From: an uncultured Algibacter sp.
Lineage (GTDB): Bacteria > Bacteroidota > Bacteroidia > Flavobacteriales > Flavobacteriaceae
Assembly (NCBI RefSeq): GCF_947487605.1
Contig: NZ_CANKXK010000003.1
Span: forward strand, 286,582 to 350,581
DNA length: 64,000 nucleotides
Direction of reading: 5' to 3'
In this document: positions 35,089 through 42,754 of the stretch, in pieces
Layout of the letters: each line of letters begins with the position of its first letter
Position numbering within the stretch: position 1 is the stretch's first letter
Notes under the pieces: generated by a model
What the model was told of the DNA's origin: nothing
The model's input: the letters and a program-made list of their open reading frames with translations, nothing else
Databases searched by the model: none
Position numbers and translations under genes: made by a program

Positions 35089-36957
35089 CTATTGTTGGTC
35101 ATCTTGGATATTAGCCTTAATCCATTTGATACAATCTTTAAAATTATCAAAAAGGTGCTCCTTAGGAATTAAGTCAGGAATAATATCGATTCGTTCCATC
35201 ATATAACGTGGTTGTTTTAAAAGCCCAACTAACAACACTGAGATACCATTTTTTTCTAAATCTACTAAAACATCTTCCATTGCATATAATCCAGATTGAT
35301 CCATATATTGCATTCTGCCTGTTCTTATAATTACTGCCTTGGCTGTATCTGGAATTTGTTTTGCTAATTGTTGAAATTCGCTCGTAGATCCAAAAAACAA
35401 AGGTCCTTTTATATGCTTAATAAAAACTTCTTCTTTTAAATTTGCTGGAAAGTTCAACTCATCTGCCCATGCTTTTTCTTTTAGCAATGATTTTACGTCG
35501 GATCGTTCTGCAGTTAAGTCGCCTATTTTCTTCATAAACATAAGAGAGGCAATAACCAATCCAATACCAACCGCATATACTAAATTCCAAAACGTAGATA
35601 AAAATAGCACAACAAGCATTATTAATACTTCCATGCTAAACTTAATAGGTCCAAATTTTACATCTTTTGGCAAACTTGGTATAGCCTTTAAACCTTTATA
35701 ATCCATAACACCAATACCAACAGTTATTAATATTCCTGCCAAAACTGCTGCTGGAATTTGTGATGCAATAGGGCCTAAACCTAATAAGATAATTAAAAGC
35801 ATAATTCCCGCAATCATTCCAGAAAGTTTTGTTTTTCCTCCAGAAGTAATATTTACAACAGTTCTAATAGTTGCACCGGCTCCAGGTATACCCCCAAAAA
35901 CAGCAGCGATACTATTACCTATACCTTGACCAACTAATTCTTTATTGGGTTTATGTTTTGTTTTAGTCATATTATCAGCAACTACACTCGTTAGTAACGA
36001 ATCAATAGCTCCTAGAAGAGATAACGTTAATGCCGTAAAAATATATGGTGTAACGCTGCTTAGCTTGAAGCTTGTAAATATTTCCAAATTAGGTATTGGA
36101 AGTCCGCTTGGGATTTCTTCAATTGGCCTATAATTTAATCCGAAACCAACTGCAATACCAGACATAACAATAAGCGCGACCAATGTACTAGGAACTGCTT
36201 TTGTAATTCTTTTGAACCCATAAATAATAAAAATTGTTCCTAATGCTAAAATTAACTCTAACCAATTAATATGTTTCAACGCTCTTGGTAGTACTTTAAT
36301 TGCGCCATAAGCCCCAGATGCATCTTTTGCTGCTAATGTCTGTGACTCTTTTAAAATATCTTCTTGCGAAATCGCCTCTGCGCGTCGTATTGTTTCTTTA
36401 AAATCCTCGAGTACTAATATCCCTTCGCCAGCTTCATCTTTTAAAATATTATCAAGAATTACTTCTTCGGCTTGAGGTTTAAACTGTTCAACAAAAGCCT
36501 CATCTTCCTTTGGATAATATCCTAAAGACGGTAATATTTGAGTTAATAGAATAATAACCCCAATTGCAGTCATAAAACCTGATACCACAGGATAGGGTAT
36601 GTATCTTATATACTTTCCTAACCCTAAAATACCTAAGCCAATTTGCATGAGACCTGCCAACAAAAAAACTGTAAGAATAACTGGAAGTGCCTTTTCAATA
36701 TCGCCATCATTAGTGGCAATAATTCCTGCGATTATTACCATACTTACAGCCGTCATTGGTGCCGTAGGACCAGAAATTTGAGTGCTTGTCCCTCCAAAAA
36801 GTGCTGCAAAAAAACTAATAAATATTGCTCCGTACAATCCGGCTGTTGGGCCTAAGCCAGAAGACACCCCAAAAGCAAGTGCTAATGGTAATGCTACAAT
36901 TCCTGCTGTGATACCTCCAAAAGCATCTCCTTTTATGTTTACAAACAAATTTTTCAT
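35089..36957 (-). CDS. SulP-family anion transporter with STAS domain (second copy)
   Basis: An inner-membrane SLC26/SulP protein of 622 aa, carrying sulfate, bicarbonate or similar anions. The signature 'DAFGGITAGIVALPLALAFGVSSGLGPTAGLYGA' opens the membrane domain, and 'QISGPTAPMTAV' and 'NKELVGQGIGNSIAAVFGGIPGAGA' are further family blocks. A hydrophilic insertion of about 75 residues (about 150-228, rich in Glu) interrupts the membrane domain. The C-terminal STAS domain (about 510-622) keeps the 'MDQSG' site of the anti-sigma-factor-antagonist fold. It lies 98 bp after the DUF2490 gene, which has its own terminator, so it is probably transcribed separately from the carbonic anhydrase operon. 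Substrate inferred from context: bicarbonate or sulfate. Confidence 0.9.
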   Translation of the reverse strand: MKNLFVNIKGDAFGGITAGIVALPLALAFGVSSGLGPTAGLYGAIFISFFAALFGGTSTQISGPTAPMTAVSMVIIAGIIATNDGDIEKALPVILTVFLLAGLMQIGLGILGLGKYIRYIPYPVVSGFMTAIGVIILLTQILPSLGYYPKEDEAFVEQFKPQAEEVILDNILKDEAGEGILVLEDFKETIRRAEAISQEDILKESQTLAAKDASGAYGAIKVLPRALKHINWLELILALGTIFIIYGFKRITKAVPSTLVALIVMSGIAVGFGLNYRPIEEIPSGLPIPNLEIFTSFKLSSVTPYIFTALTLSLLGAIDSLLTSVVADNMTKTKHKPNKELVGQGIGNSIAAVFGGIPGAGATIRTVVNITSGGKTKLSGMIAGIMLLIILLGLGPIASQIPAAVLAGILITVGIGVMDYKGLKAIPSLPKDVKFGPIKFSMEVLIMLVVLFLSTFWNLVYAVGIGLVIASLMFMKKIGDLTAERSDVKSLLKEKAWADELNFPANLKEEVFIKHIKGPLFFGSTSEFQQLAKQIPDTAKAVIIRTGRMQYMDQSGLYAMEDVLVDLEKNGISVLLVGLLKQPRYMMERIDIIPDLIPKEHLFDNFKDCIKWIKANIQDDQQ

Positions 36958-37003
36958 CGAGATTCTTATTTATGAGTCTAATTTAGTCGATAAATATCAA
37001 ATA

Positions 37004-37033
37004 AAAAAGCCTATTATAACTAATAGACTTTTC
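37004..37033 (-). terminator. Terminator of the SulP-USP-carbonic anhydrase-DUF2490 operon
   Basis: On the minus strand an AAGTCTATTA / TAATAGGCTT stem (one G-T pair) with a short loop, then a T-run, placed 22 bp after the DUF2490 stop. Confidence 0.55.
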
Positions 37034-37055
37034 AATTTAACATTTTCTTGTGTTT

Positions 37056-37715
37056 TCAAAGATTCACAAAAGCAATAATATTTAATTGATCTCTACCAGA
37101 GGTTTCAAAAAATTGATTCATATAACCTGCTTCTAAACGTATTTTACTAGTTAGATGATAACCTAAGCCTGTATAAAGTCTATTTCTATCAAACACAGCA
37201 CTTTCTGTGTTTAAAAAAACCTCATCATAGACCGAAAAATACAATTTTTTCGATTTGAAAAAAGGGATATTGATTGCCAAAAAATACCTGAAACGCATTT
37301 TAAAATCTTCTTCTACAAACCGTTGTTCAAATCGATACCTATGCGTCAATTTAATGCGACCAATTTTTTGCTTTGAAATAAATTGTTGGAATATTCTGTG
37401 TTCATTAACAGATATTTTATCATCGCTGTCATCAACATAGTTTTCAGAAAGAATATAGCCGTAGCCAAATAAAATATTATTTCTACCTTCATTAAAACTA
37501 TATCCCAAACCAGTACGTAGTAATAGCTGTTCTAAATCGCCTGCAGCATCATAGTTTCTATATTGAACTTCATTATGAAAATCCCAATTATTCTTTAGCT
37601 TTACATTTCCTATGTAAATCAACCAATTACCAAAATTACTATCCTGTGAAGTACCCTTATAAGGTGTTAACAGAACAAGTAGAAAAAGTGAAAATATTAT
37701 TTTAAGGTTCGTCAT
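37056..37715 (-). CDS. DUF2490 family outer-membrane-type protein
   Basis: 219 aa with a signal peptide ('MTNLKIIFSLFLLVLLTPYKGTSQ') and alternating amphipathic strands with aromatic girdles ('WLIYIGNVKLKNNWDFHNEVQYRNYD', 'NILFGYGYILSENYVDD', 'LTHRYRFEQRFVEEDFKMRFRYFL'). This fits the DUF2490 family of predicted small outer-membrane barrels. It starts 3 bp after the carbonic anhydrase gene, so the two are translationally close and share the operon. It might form an outer-membrane path for the anion handled by the operon; this is only suggested by position. Confidence 0.82.
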   Translation of the reverse strand: MTNLKIIFSLFLLVLLTPYKGTSQDSNFGNWLIYIGNVKLKNNWDFHNEVQYRNYDAAGDLEQLLLRTGLGYSFNEGRNNILFGYGYILSENYVDDSDDKISVNEHRIFQQFISKQKIGRIKLTHRYRFEQRFVEEDFKMRFRYFLAINIPFFKSKKLYFSVYDEVFLNTESAVFDRNRLYTGLGYHLTSKIRLEAGYMNQFFETSGRDQLNIIAFVNL

Positions 37716-37718
37716 ACC

Positions 37719-38348
37719 TTATTCATAAAATGTTACAGCACCAGTTTTGATATCGTACATGCCACCAATTATGTCAATCTCACCATTTTTGTGCATTTCT
37801 GCTAGCACACTACTATCTTCCAAGATTTTTTGAATAGTTAAGTTTACATTTTTCTCTGCAACATTATTAACAAATTCAATATTAGAAGAATTTCTAAGAC
37901 TAACATCTTCGGGTTCCTTTATTGCTTTAACTGCTGGTTTAATTTTAGACAACATTGAAGTTAAGTTACCAAGTTCGGCATTATCACATGCTCCTTTAAC
38001 AGCACCACAACTGGTATGACCTAAAACAACTATCAATTTTGTTCCTGCCAGTTTACACGCGAATTCCATACTGCCTAAAATGTCCTGGTTAACAAAATTT
38101 CCAGCTATACGTACACTGAAAATGTCACCTATACCCTGATCAAAAATTAACTCAGAAGACACTCTAGAATCTATACAACTTAAAATTGTCGCAAAAGGAT
38201 ATTGCCCTGTGCTTGTATCTGTAACCTGCCCAAGAAGATTTCTATCTACTTTAAGGCTTTTTTGAAATCTCTTATTACCAGCTTTCAATTCATCTAATGC
38301 AGAATTAGGCGTCATTGCAGCTTGCGTTTCTTTAGTATGTGCTTTCAT
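37719..38348 (-). CDS. Beta-class carbonic anhydrase
   Basis: A 209-aa zinc enzyme interconverting CO2 and bicarbonate. All catalytic residues of the beta class are present: Cys58-x-Asp60-x-Arg62 in 'ILSCIDSRVSSEL', and His111-x-x-Cys114 in 'GHTSCGAVKGACD'. The N-terminus shows no signal peptide, so it should be cytoplasmic (some relatives are periplasmic). It stands in an operon with a SulP transporter and a universal stress protein, 33 bp after the latter, consistent with trapping or supplying bicarbonate. It may feed the PEP carboxylase encoded at 52579-55176. Confidence 0.94.
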   Translation of the reverse strand: MKAHTKETQAAMTPNSALDELKAGNKRFQKSLKVDRNLLGQVTDTSTGQYPFATILSCIDSRVSSELIFDQGIGDIFSVRIAGNFVNQDILGSMEFACKLAGTKLIVVLGHTSCGAVKGACDNAELGNLTSMLSKIKPAVKAIKEPEDVSLRNSSNIEFVNNVAEKNVNLTIQKILEDSSVLAEMHKNGEIDIIGGMYDIKTGAVTFYE

Positions 38349-38381
38349 ATATTATGATATTTTAATTAATGATTTTAGGAA

Positions 38382-39185
38382 TTATATTGCTTGTTGAGCA
38401 GATAAAAGCATAGGAACTTTCAGTTTACTAATATAACTATTTAATTTTCTTCTCTTTTTACTTTTGAAATTACCCCTATTAAGGTACAATAAATTAATAC
38501 CATTCTTTTCTAAGTATTTAGAAAGGTTCTTTACTGAAGAATCATTCTGTTCGAAAACAAATTCTACAGCGTCCTTAATATCAGATTGAGTATTATCTTC
38601 TTCACTATTTTTCGAGTCTATTATTTTAAACATTTTAATAGGATTATTGGTGTGTGGTAATAAGTCTCCAAAAATACTTCTGGAAGAGGTTTTATCAATA
38701 CCATTTAGAACCCCAAGTGTTAATGATTTATCATGCTTGAATGTGCTTTCCTCATCTGTAACTAAAATAGGACCAGAAAAGGTATTTAAAACAAAATCGG
38801 TAAGTGTATCACCAACTAAGTTTAATATTCTTTGTTTTCTTCTTTTAACAACAATAACGTCTGGTTGATAATCTTTAATGTAAGTACTTATTTCATCATT
38901 TACTCGTCCGATTACAAATGTAGAGTTAATATTTACACCAAACTTTTCCGATGCAGATTTTGCCAATCTTTTTAGGCTATTATTTGTAAAAGTGAATTGA
39001 TGATTTATTTCTCTCATTGCCGAAAGTTGATTGGTTTCTTTAACAACTTTCAAAGGATCCTTAACCCCAAAAAGCATTATTTCTCCATCAATCATTTTGG
39101 CTAAACTTATTGTGTTTTCTAACGTCGTGCTTGTTGCGTTATTATTATCTGAAAGCACTAATATTTTATATTTATTGGTCTTCAT
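38382..39185 (-). CDS. Universal stress protein family protein
   Basis: A 267-aa cytoplasmic protein. The first half is a recognisable USP/Rossmann-like domain ('KYKILVLSDNNNATSTTLENTISLAKMIDGEIMLFGV', then 'YQPDVIVVKRRKQRILNLVGDTLTDFVLNTFSGPILVTD'). The usual ATP-binding Gly-x2-Gly-x9-Gly-Ser/Thr is not clear, so nucleotide binding is uncertain. The second half looks like a degenerate second USP unit. It is placed 8 bp after a SulP gene and 33 bp before carbonic anhydrase; USP domains are often linked to ion transporters as regulators. Confidence 0.8.
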   Translation of the reverse strand: MKTNKYKILVLSDNNNATSTTLENTISLAKMIDGEIMLFGVKDPLKVVKETNQLSAMREINHQFTFTNNSLKRLAKSASEKFGVNINSTFVIGRVNDEISTYIKDYQPDVIVVKRRKQRILNLVGDTLTDFVLNTFSGPILVTDEESTFKHDKSLTLGVLNGIDKTSSRSIFGDLLPHTNNPIKMFKIIDSKNSEEDNTQSDIKDAVEFVFEQNDSSVKNLSKYLEKNGINLLYLNRGNFKSKKRRKLNSYISKLKVPMLLSAQQAI

Positions 39186-39193
39186 AATTTTTT

Positions 39194-40786
39194 TTAATTT
39201 AAACTTAAATTCGATTGTGGTCTTTCGTTGAAAAAATTGATAAAACTCTCGGGGTTTTCTATAGTTCCTCGCTTTGAAACAAGTTTTATGTCTATATCTC
39301 TCTCTTTAGCCTTAAATAAAAAGTCTTCTAATATTTCTATAATGTCGTTATCGAGATAACGGGTTTTCATAAGGTCTATTTCCAAATAGGTGTCTCTTGG
39401 TAAGTTGTCCAATTCTTTTAAAATAGCTCCTTTATTAAAGAAGGTTACTTCTTCTGCTAAAGACATTTTTATCCTGTGTTTTCCATTACTCTTATCTTCG
39501 ATATGCAAGAAATGAGAGTTCTGATAGCTTTTAAGTAAGATAACAACTATTCCAACGGCTAACCCGAGTCCAATACCATAGAGCAGATCAATGAATACAA
39601 TCCCTAATACAGTAACAACAAAGGGAATAAACTGTTTCCATCCCAATTCATACATTTTTTTAAATAATTGAGGTTTCGCCAATTTGTATCCAACTACTAA
39701 TAAAATAGCCGCTAAAACAGATAAAGGAATCATATTAAGTAAGGTTGGAATTATAATAATTGAAATCAATAAGAAAAATCCGTGGATTATGGCAGACATT
39801 TTCGAAACACCCCCTGACTGTATATTAGCAGAACTTCTAACAATTACTTGTGTAATAGGTAAACCTCCAATAAGTCCTGAAAGGATATTACCCGTCCCTT
39901 GAGCTAATAATTCTCTATTGGTAGGTGTTACATTCTTGTGAGGATCTAATCTATCCGTTGCCTCTACACAAAGTAAAGTTTCTAAACTCGCCACTAAAGC
40001 TATCGTGAAAGCAACAATCCAAACTTCGGAGTTTGTAATCATACTAAAATTAGGAAAACTAAATTGCGCTAAGAAAGAAGCTGTATCCTCTGGTACAGGA
40101 ACACTTACCAAATGAGATTGAGAAATAGATAACGTTTCATGGGATCTTGTAACGGCAAAGAATATGATGCCAACAACCACAGCTACCAAAGGCCCTTGAA
40201 CAAGTTTGAATATCTTGTGTTTTTTGGACAATACTTTTTCCCAAAGTATTAGTATACCTAAACCAGCAAAGCCAACAATCATAGATCCTAGTATGATATT
40301 GTCAAAAACATTAAAGATATTTGTAAGCGTATTTTCGCTTGATGAGCTAAAAAAGCTATCTGCTCCTTCTGGTTCGGCATCGTAACCGAAAAAATGTGGT
40401 ATTTGTTTTAGTATAATAATAATTCCTATTCCGGTTAACATCCCTTTAATAACAGACGACGGAAAGTAATAACCAATTACACCAGCCTTAAGAACACCAA
40501 AAAGAAGTTGAATTACACCGCCTAAAACTACGGCAACTAAGAAGTTTTGATACCCCCCTAACGCACCTATAGCAGATAAAACGATCGCAGCCAAACCAGC
40601 CGCAGGACCACTAACACCAATATTAGAGCCACTAAGACTCCCTACCACAATTCCTCCAACAATACCAGCAATTAAACCAGAAAATAGTGGTGCGCCGCTG
40701 GCTAATGCAATACCTAAACATAAAGGTAGTGCAACAAAAAATACAACGATACTTGCAGGCAAGTCGTTTTTTAAAGTTTTAAACAT
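39194..40786 (-). CDS. SulP-family anion transporter, probable bicarbonate carrier (first copy)
   Basis: An inner-membrane SulP protein of 530 aa with no N-terminal extension. Visible blocks: 'DLPASIVVFFVALPLCLGIALASGAPLFSGLIAG', 'NIGVSGPAAGLAAIVLSAIGAL', and 'TNRELLAQGTGNILSGLIGGLPITQVIVRSSANIQSGG'. The C-terminal STAS-like region (about 430-525) reads 'MKTRYLDNDIIEIL' where STAS domains with a regulatory serine have D-x-S-G, so the serine is missing. It is followed within 8 bp by the USP gene and then carbonic anhydrase. SulP proteins next to carbonic anhydrases are usually taken as bicarbonate carriers (BicA type); sulfate remains possible. Confidence 0.9.
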   Translation of the reverse strand: MFKTLKNDLPASIVVFFVALPLCLGIALASGAPLFSGLIAGIVGGIVVGSLSGSNIGVSGPAAGLAAIVLSAIGALGGYQNFLVAVVLGGVIQLLFGVLKAGVIGYYFPSSVIKGMLTGIGIIIILKQIPHFFGYDAEPEGADSFFSSSSENTLTNIFNVFDNIILGSMIVGFAGLGILILWEKVLSKKHKIFKLVQGPLVAVVVGIIFFAVTRSHETLSISQSHLVSVPVPEDTASFLAQFSFPNFSMITNSEVWIVAFTIALVASLETLLCVEATDRLDPHKNVTPTNRELLAQGTGNILSGLIGGLPITQVIVRSSANIQSGGVSKMSAIIHGFFLLISIIIIPTLLNMIPLSVLAAILLVVGYKLAKPQLFKKMYELGWKQFIPFVVTVLGIVFIDLLYGIGLGLAVGIVVILLKSYQNSHFLHIEDKSNGKHRIKMSLAEEVTFFNKGAILKELDNLPRDTYLEIDLMKTRYLDNDIIEILEDFLFKAKERDIDIKLVSKRGTIENPESFINFFNERPQSNLSLN

Positions 40787-40871
40787 ATTAAAAAATGAAT
40801 TTATAGTCTAAGTTTAAAAAACCTAAACTAAATTAATACTTGAGTGGCTTAACAATGAAGCCTGAAAAACA

Positions 40872-41177
40872 TTATGATAATATGCTTAATTCCGGAGGTG
40901 GTGAAATTAAATTTAGGTGCGGTTTAGGATAATTTTTGAAGTAATACCCTAAGCTATTATTGGTTTCGTTTAAATCAAAATCTGGCTCACTTATATTAAA
41001 TTCAAAAAATAAAATTTCTTTATCTTTATTTTTTTCACTTCCTTTTTCTTCTTCTTCTGAAGAAGCATAAAATATAGAAACATCAATCGAATCATCAACA
41101 GCAACTAAAACTGTTGGCGCTACTAAAAACACCAAAAATATTGTTGATAAAAGTAATGATATAAAGTTTCTTGTCAT
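40872..41177 (-). CDS. Small exported protein upstream of the SulP operon
   Basis: A 101-aa protein with a hydrophobic leader ('FISLLLSTIFLVFLVAPTVLVA'), then a very acidic and polar stretch ('SSEEEEKGSEKNKDKE') and a C-terminal 'FKNYPKPHLNLISPPPELS' segment. The end is Pro-rich. It reads in the same direction as the SulP operon, 85 bp upstream and without a clear terminator, so it could be its first gene. It has a -7 box (41201-41208) and a direct repeat behind it. No family function known to me. Confidence 0.6.
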   Translation of the reverse strand: MTRNFISLLLSTIFLVFLVAPTVLVAVDDSIDVSIFYASSEEEEKGSEKNKDKEILFFEFNISEPDFDLNETNNSLGYYFKNYPKPHLNLISPPPELSILS

Positions 41178-41200
41178 TTATTTTTTTAAATGAGTGAACA

Positions 41201-41208
41201 CAAATATA
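41201..41208 (-). promoter_or_regulatory. -7 box upstream of the small exported protein gene
   Basis: TATATTTG on the minus strand, a perfect TAnnTTTG, 23 bp before the ATG. Probably the promoter of the gene and perhaps of the SulP-carbonic anhydrase operon. Confidence 0.5.
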
Positions 41209-41232
41209 GTGTTTTAATTAAATAGTGTTTTA
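41206..41232. repeat. Direct repeat next to the -7 box
   Basis: The 11-mer ATAGTGTTTTA occurs at 41206-41216 and 41222-41232, starting 16 bp apart. It overlaps and precedes the minus-strand -7 box, so it could be a regulator site. Confidence 0.45.
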
Positions 41233-41286
41233 TTATTTTTAAAAAATATTCAACAAAATTTTGTTTTCTTAAAGTAAAAACAATTT

Positions 41287-42750
41287 TTACATAGCTACCA
41301 AATCGCCAGAAATATCTTTAGAAGGTAAATTAGATTTACCCATTAAATAAAGATCGACTTGTCTTGCTGCTTCTCTACCTTCAGATATTGCCCAAACAAT
41401 TAAAGATTGACCACGACGCATATCTCCAGCTGCAAATATATTAGGGATATTGGTCTGGTATTTTCCATACTCTGCTTTATAATTAGAGCGAGCGTCCTTT
41501 TTAATTCCTAGCTTATCTGCTAATGTGCTTTCTGGACCAGTAAAACCGAGAGCTAATAACGCTAAATCACATGGCCAAGTTTTTTCTGTGCCTTCAATTT
41601 CTATAAGTTGTGGTCGTTCACCTGGAACCATTTTCCATTCAACATTAACAGTTTTTAATGCTGTTAACTTTCCATTTTTATCTTTAACAAACTCTTTAGT
41701 GTTAATCAACCAGTTTCTTTCAACCCCTTCTTGATGAGAAGTTGATGTTTTTAACTTTAAAGGCCAAAAAGGCCATGGAGTAGTAGGCGAACGATGCCCA
41801 GGAGGTTTCGGCATAATTTCAAAATTCACTACTGATTTTGCGCCGTGACGGTTAGATGTTCCTATACAATCTGAGCCAGTGTCTCCACCACCAATAACAA
41901 TCACATTTTTATCGGTAGCCATCACTTGATTCTTAACCTCTTTTCCAAACAACACTTTTGTTTGTTGAGTTAAAAAATCCATAGCTTGTACAACACCATC
42001 GGCATCAATTCCTGGGGTTGGCAAACTACGTCTTTCGGTTGCACCTCCACAAAGTACAACTGAATCAAAAGCTTTTAGTTCTTCAACATCGTAATTAACA
42101 CCAACATTAACATTGGTTTTAAAAGTAATACCTTCTGCTTCTAAAATTGCTAAACGACGGTCTATAATTTCTTTTTCCATTTTAAAATTTGGAATCCCGT
42201 AACGTAATAAGCCTCCAATTTCGTCATCGCGTTCAAAAACAGTAACCGTATGTCCTGCTCTATTTAACTGTTGCGCTGCTGCTAAACCAGCAGGTCCAGA
42301 ACCAACAATGGCAATTGTTTTACCTGTACGGGTTTTTGGAGGTTGTGGCTTAATCCATCCTTCTTTAAAAGCGCGTTCAACAATATTTTTTTCAATATTT
42401 TCAATCGAAACAGGATCCTCTATAATACCTAAAACGCAGGATTGTTCACAAGGTGCTGGACATAAACGTCCTGTGAATTCTGGAAAATTATTTGTTGAGT
42501 GTAATATCCAAGAGGCTTTTTTCCATTCGCCTTGGTGTACCATATGATTAAAATCTGGTATTAAATTACCAAGTGGACACCCACTATGGCAAAAGGGAAT
42601 TCCACAGTCCATACAACGTGACCCTTGTTTTTTTGAATCTTCTTCGCTTAAAGGAACCGTAAACTCTTTATAATGTTTTACGCGTTCTTCTACAGGTGCA
42701 TATGTTTCATCCTGTCTTTCAAACTCTTTAAATCCTGTTACTTTTCCCAT
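41287..42750 (-). CDS. gltD: Glutamate synthase (NADPH) small subunit
   Basis: 487 aa. It passes electrons from NAD(P)H through FAD and two low-potential [4Fe-4S] clusters to the large subunit. N-terminal cysteines 'CMDCGIPFCHSGCP' and 'CPAPCEQSC' supply the clusters; 'IAIVGSGPAGLAAAQQLNRAG' is the FAD site and 'NVIVIGGGDTGSDCIGTSNRHG' the NADPH site; 'NIFAAGDMRRGQSLIVWAI' is the usual C-terminal FAD motif. The start lies 4 bp after the gltB stop, a standard gltBD operon. Confidence 0.96.
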   Translation of the reverse strand: MGKVTGFKEFERQDETYAPVEERVKHYKEFTVPLSEEDSKKQGSRCMDCGIPFCHSGCPLGNLIPDFNHMVHQGEWKKASWILHSTNNFPEFTGRLCPAPCEQSCVLGIIEDPVSIENIEKNIVERAFKEGWIKPQPPKTRTGKTIAIVGSGPAGLAAAQQLNRAGHTVTVFERDDEIGGLLRYGIPNFKMEKEIIDRRLAILEAEGITFKTNVNVGVNYDVEELKAFDSVVLCGGATERRSLPTPGIDADGVVQAMDFLTQQTKVLFGKEVKNQVMATDKNVIVIGGGDTGSDCIGTSNRHGAKSVVNFEIMPKPPGHRSPTTPWPFWPLKLKTSTSHQEGVERNWLINTKEFVKDKNGKLTALKTVNVEWKMVPGERPQLIEIEGTEKTWPCDLALLALGFTGPESTLADKLGIKKDARSNYKAEYGKYQTNIPNIFAAGDMRRGQSLIVWAISEGREAARQVDLYLMGKSNLPSKDISGDLVAM

Positions 42751-42754
42751 GACA

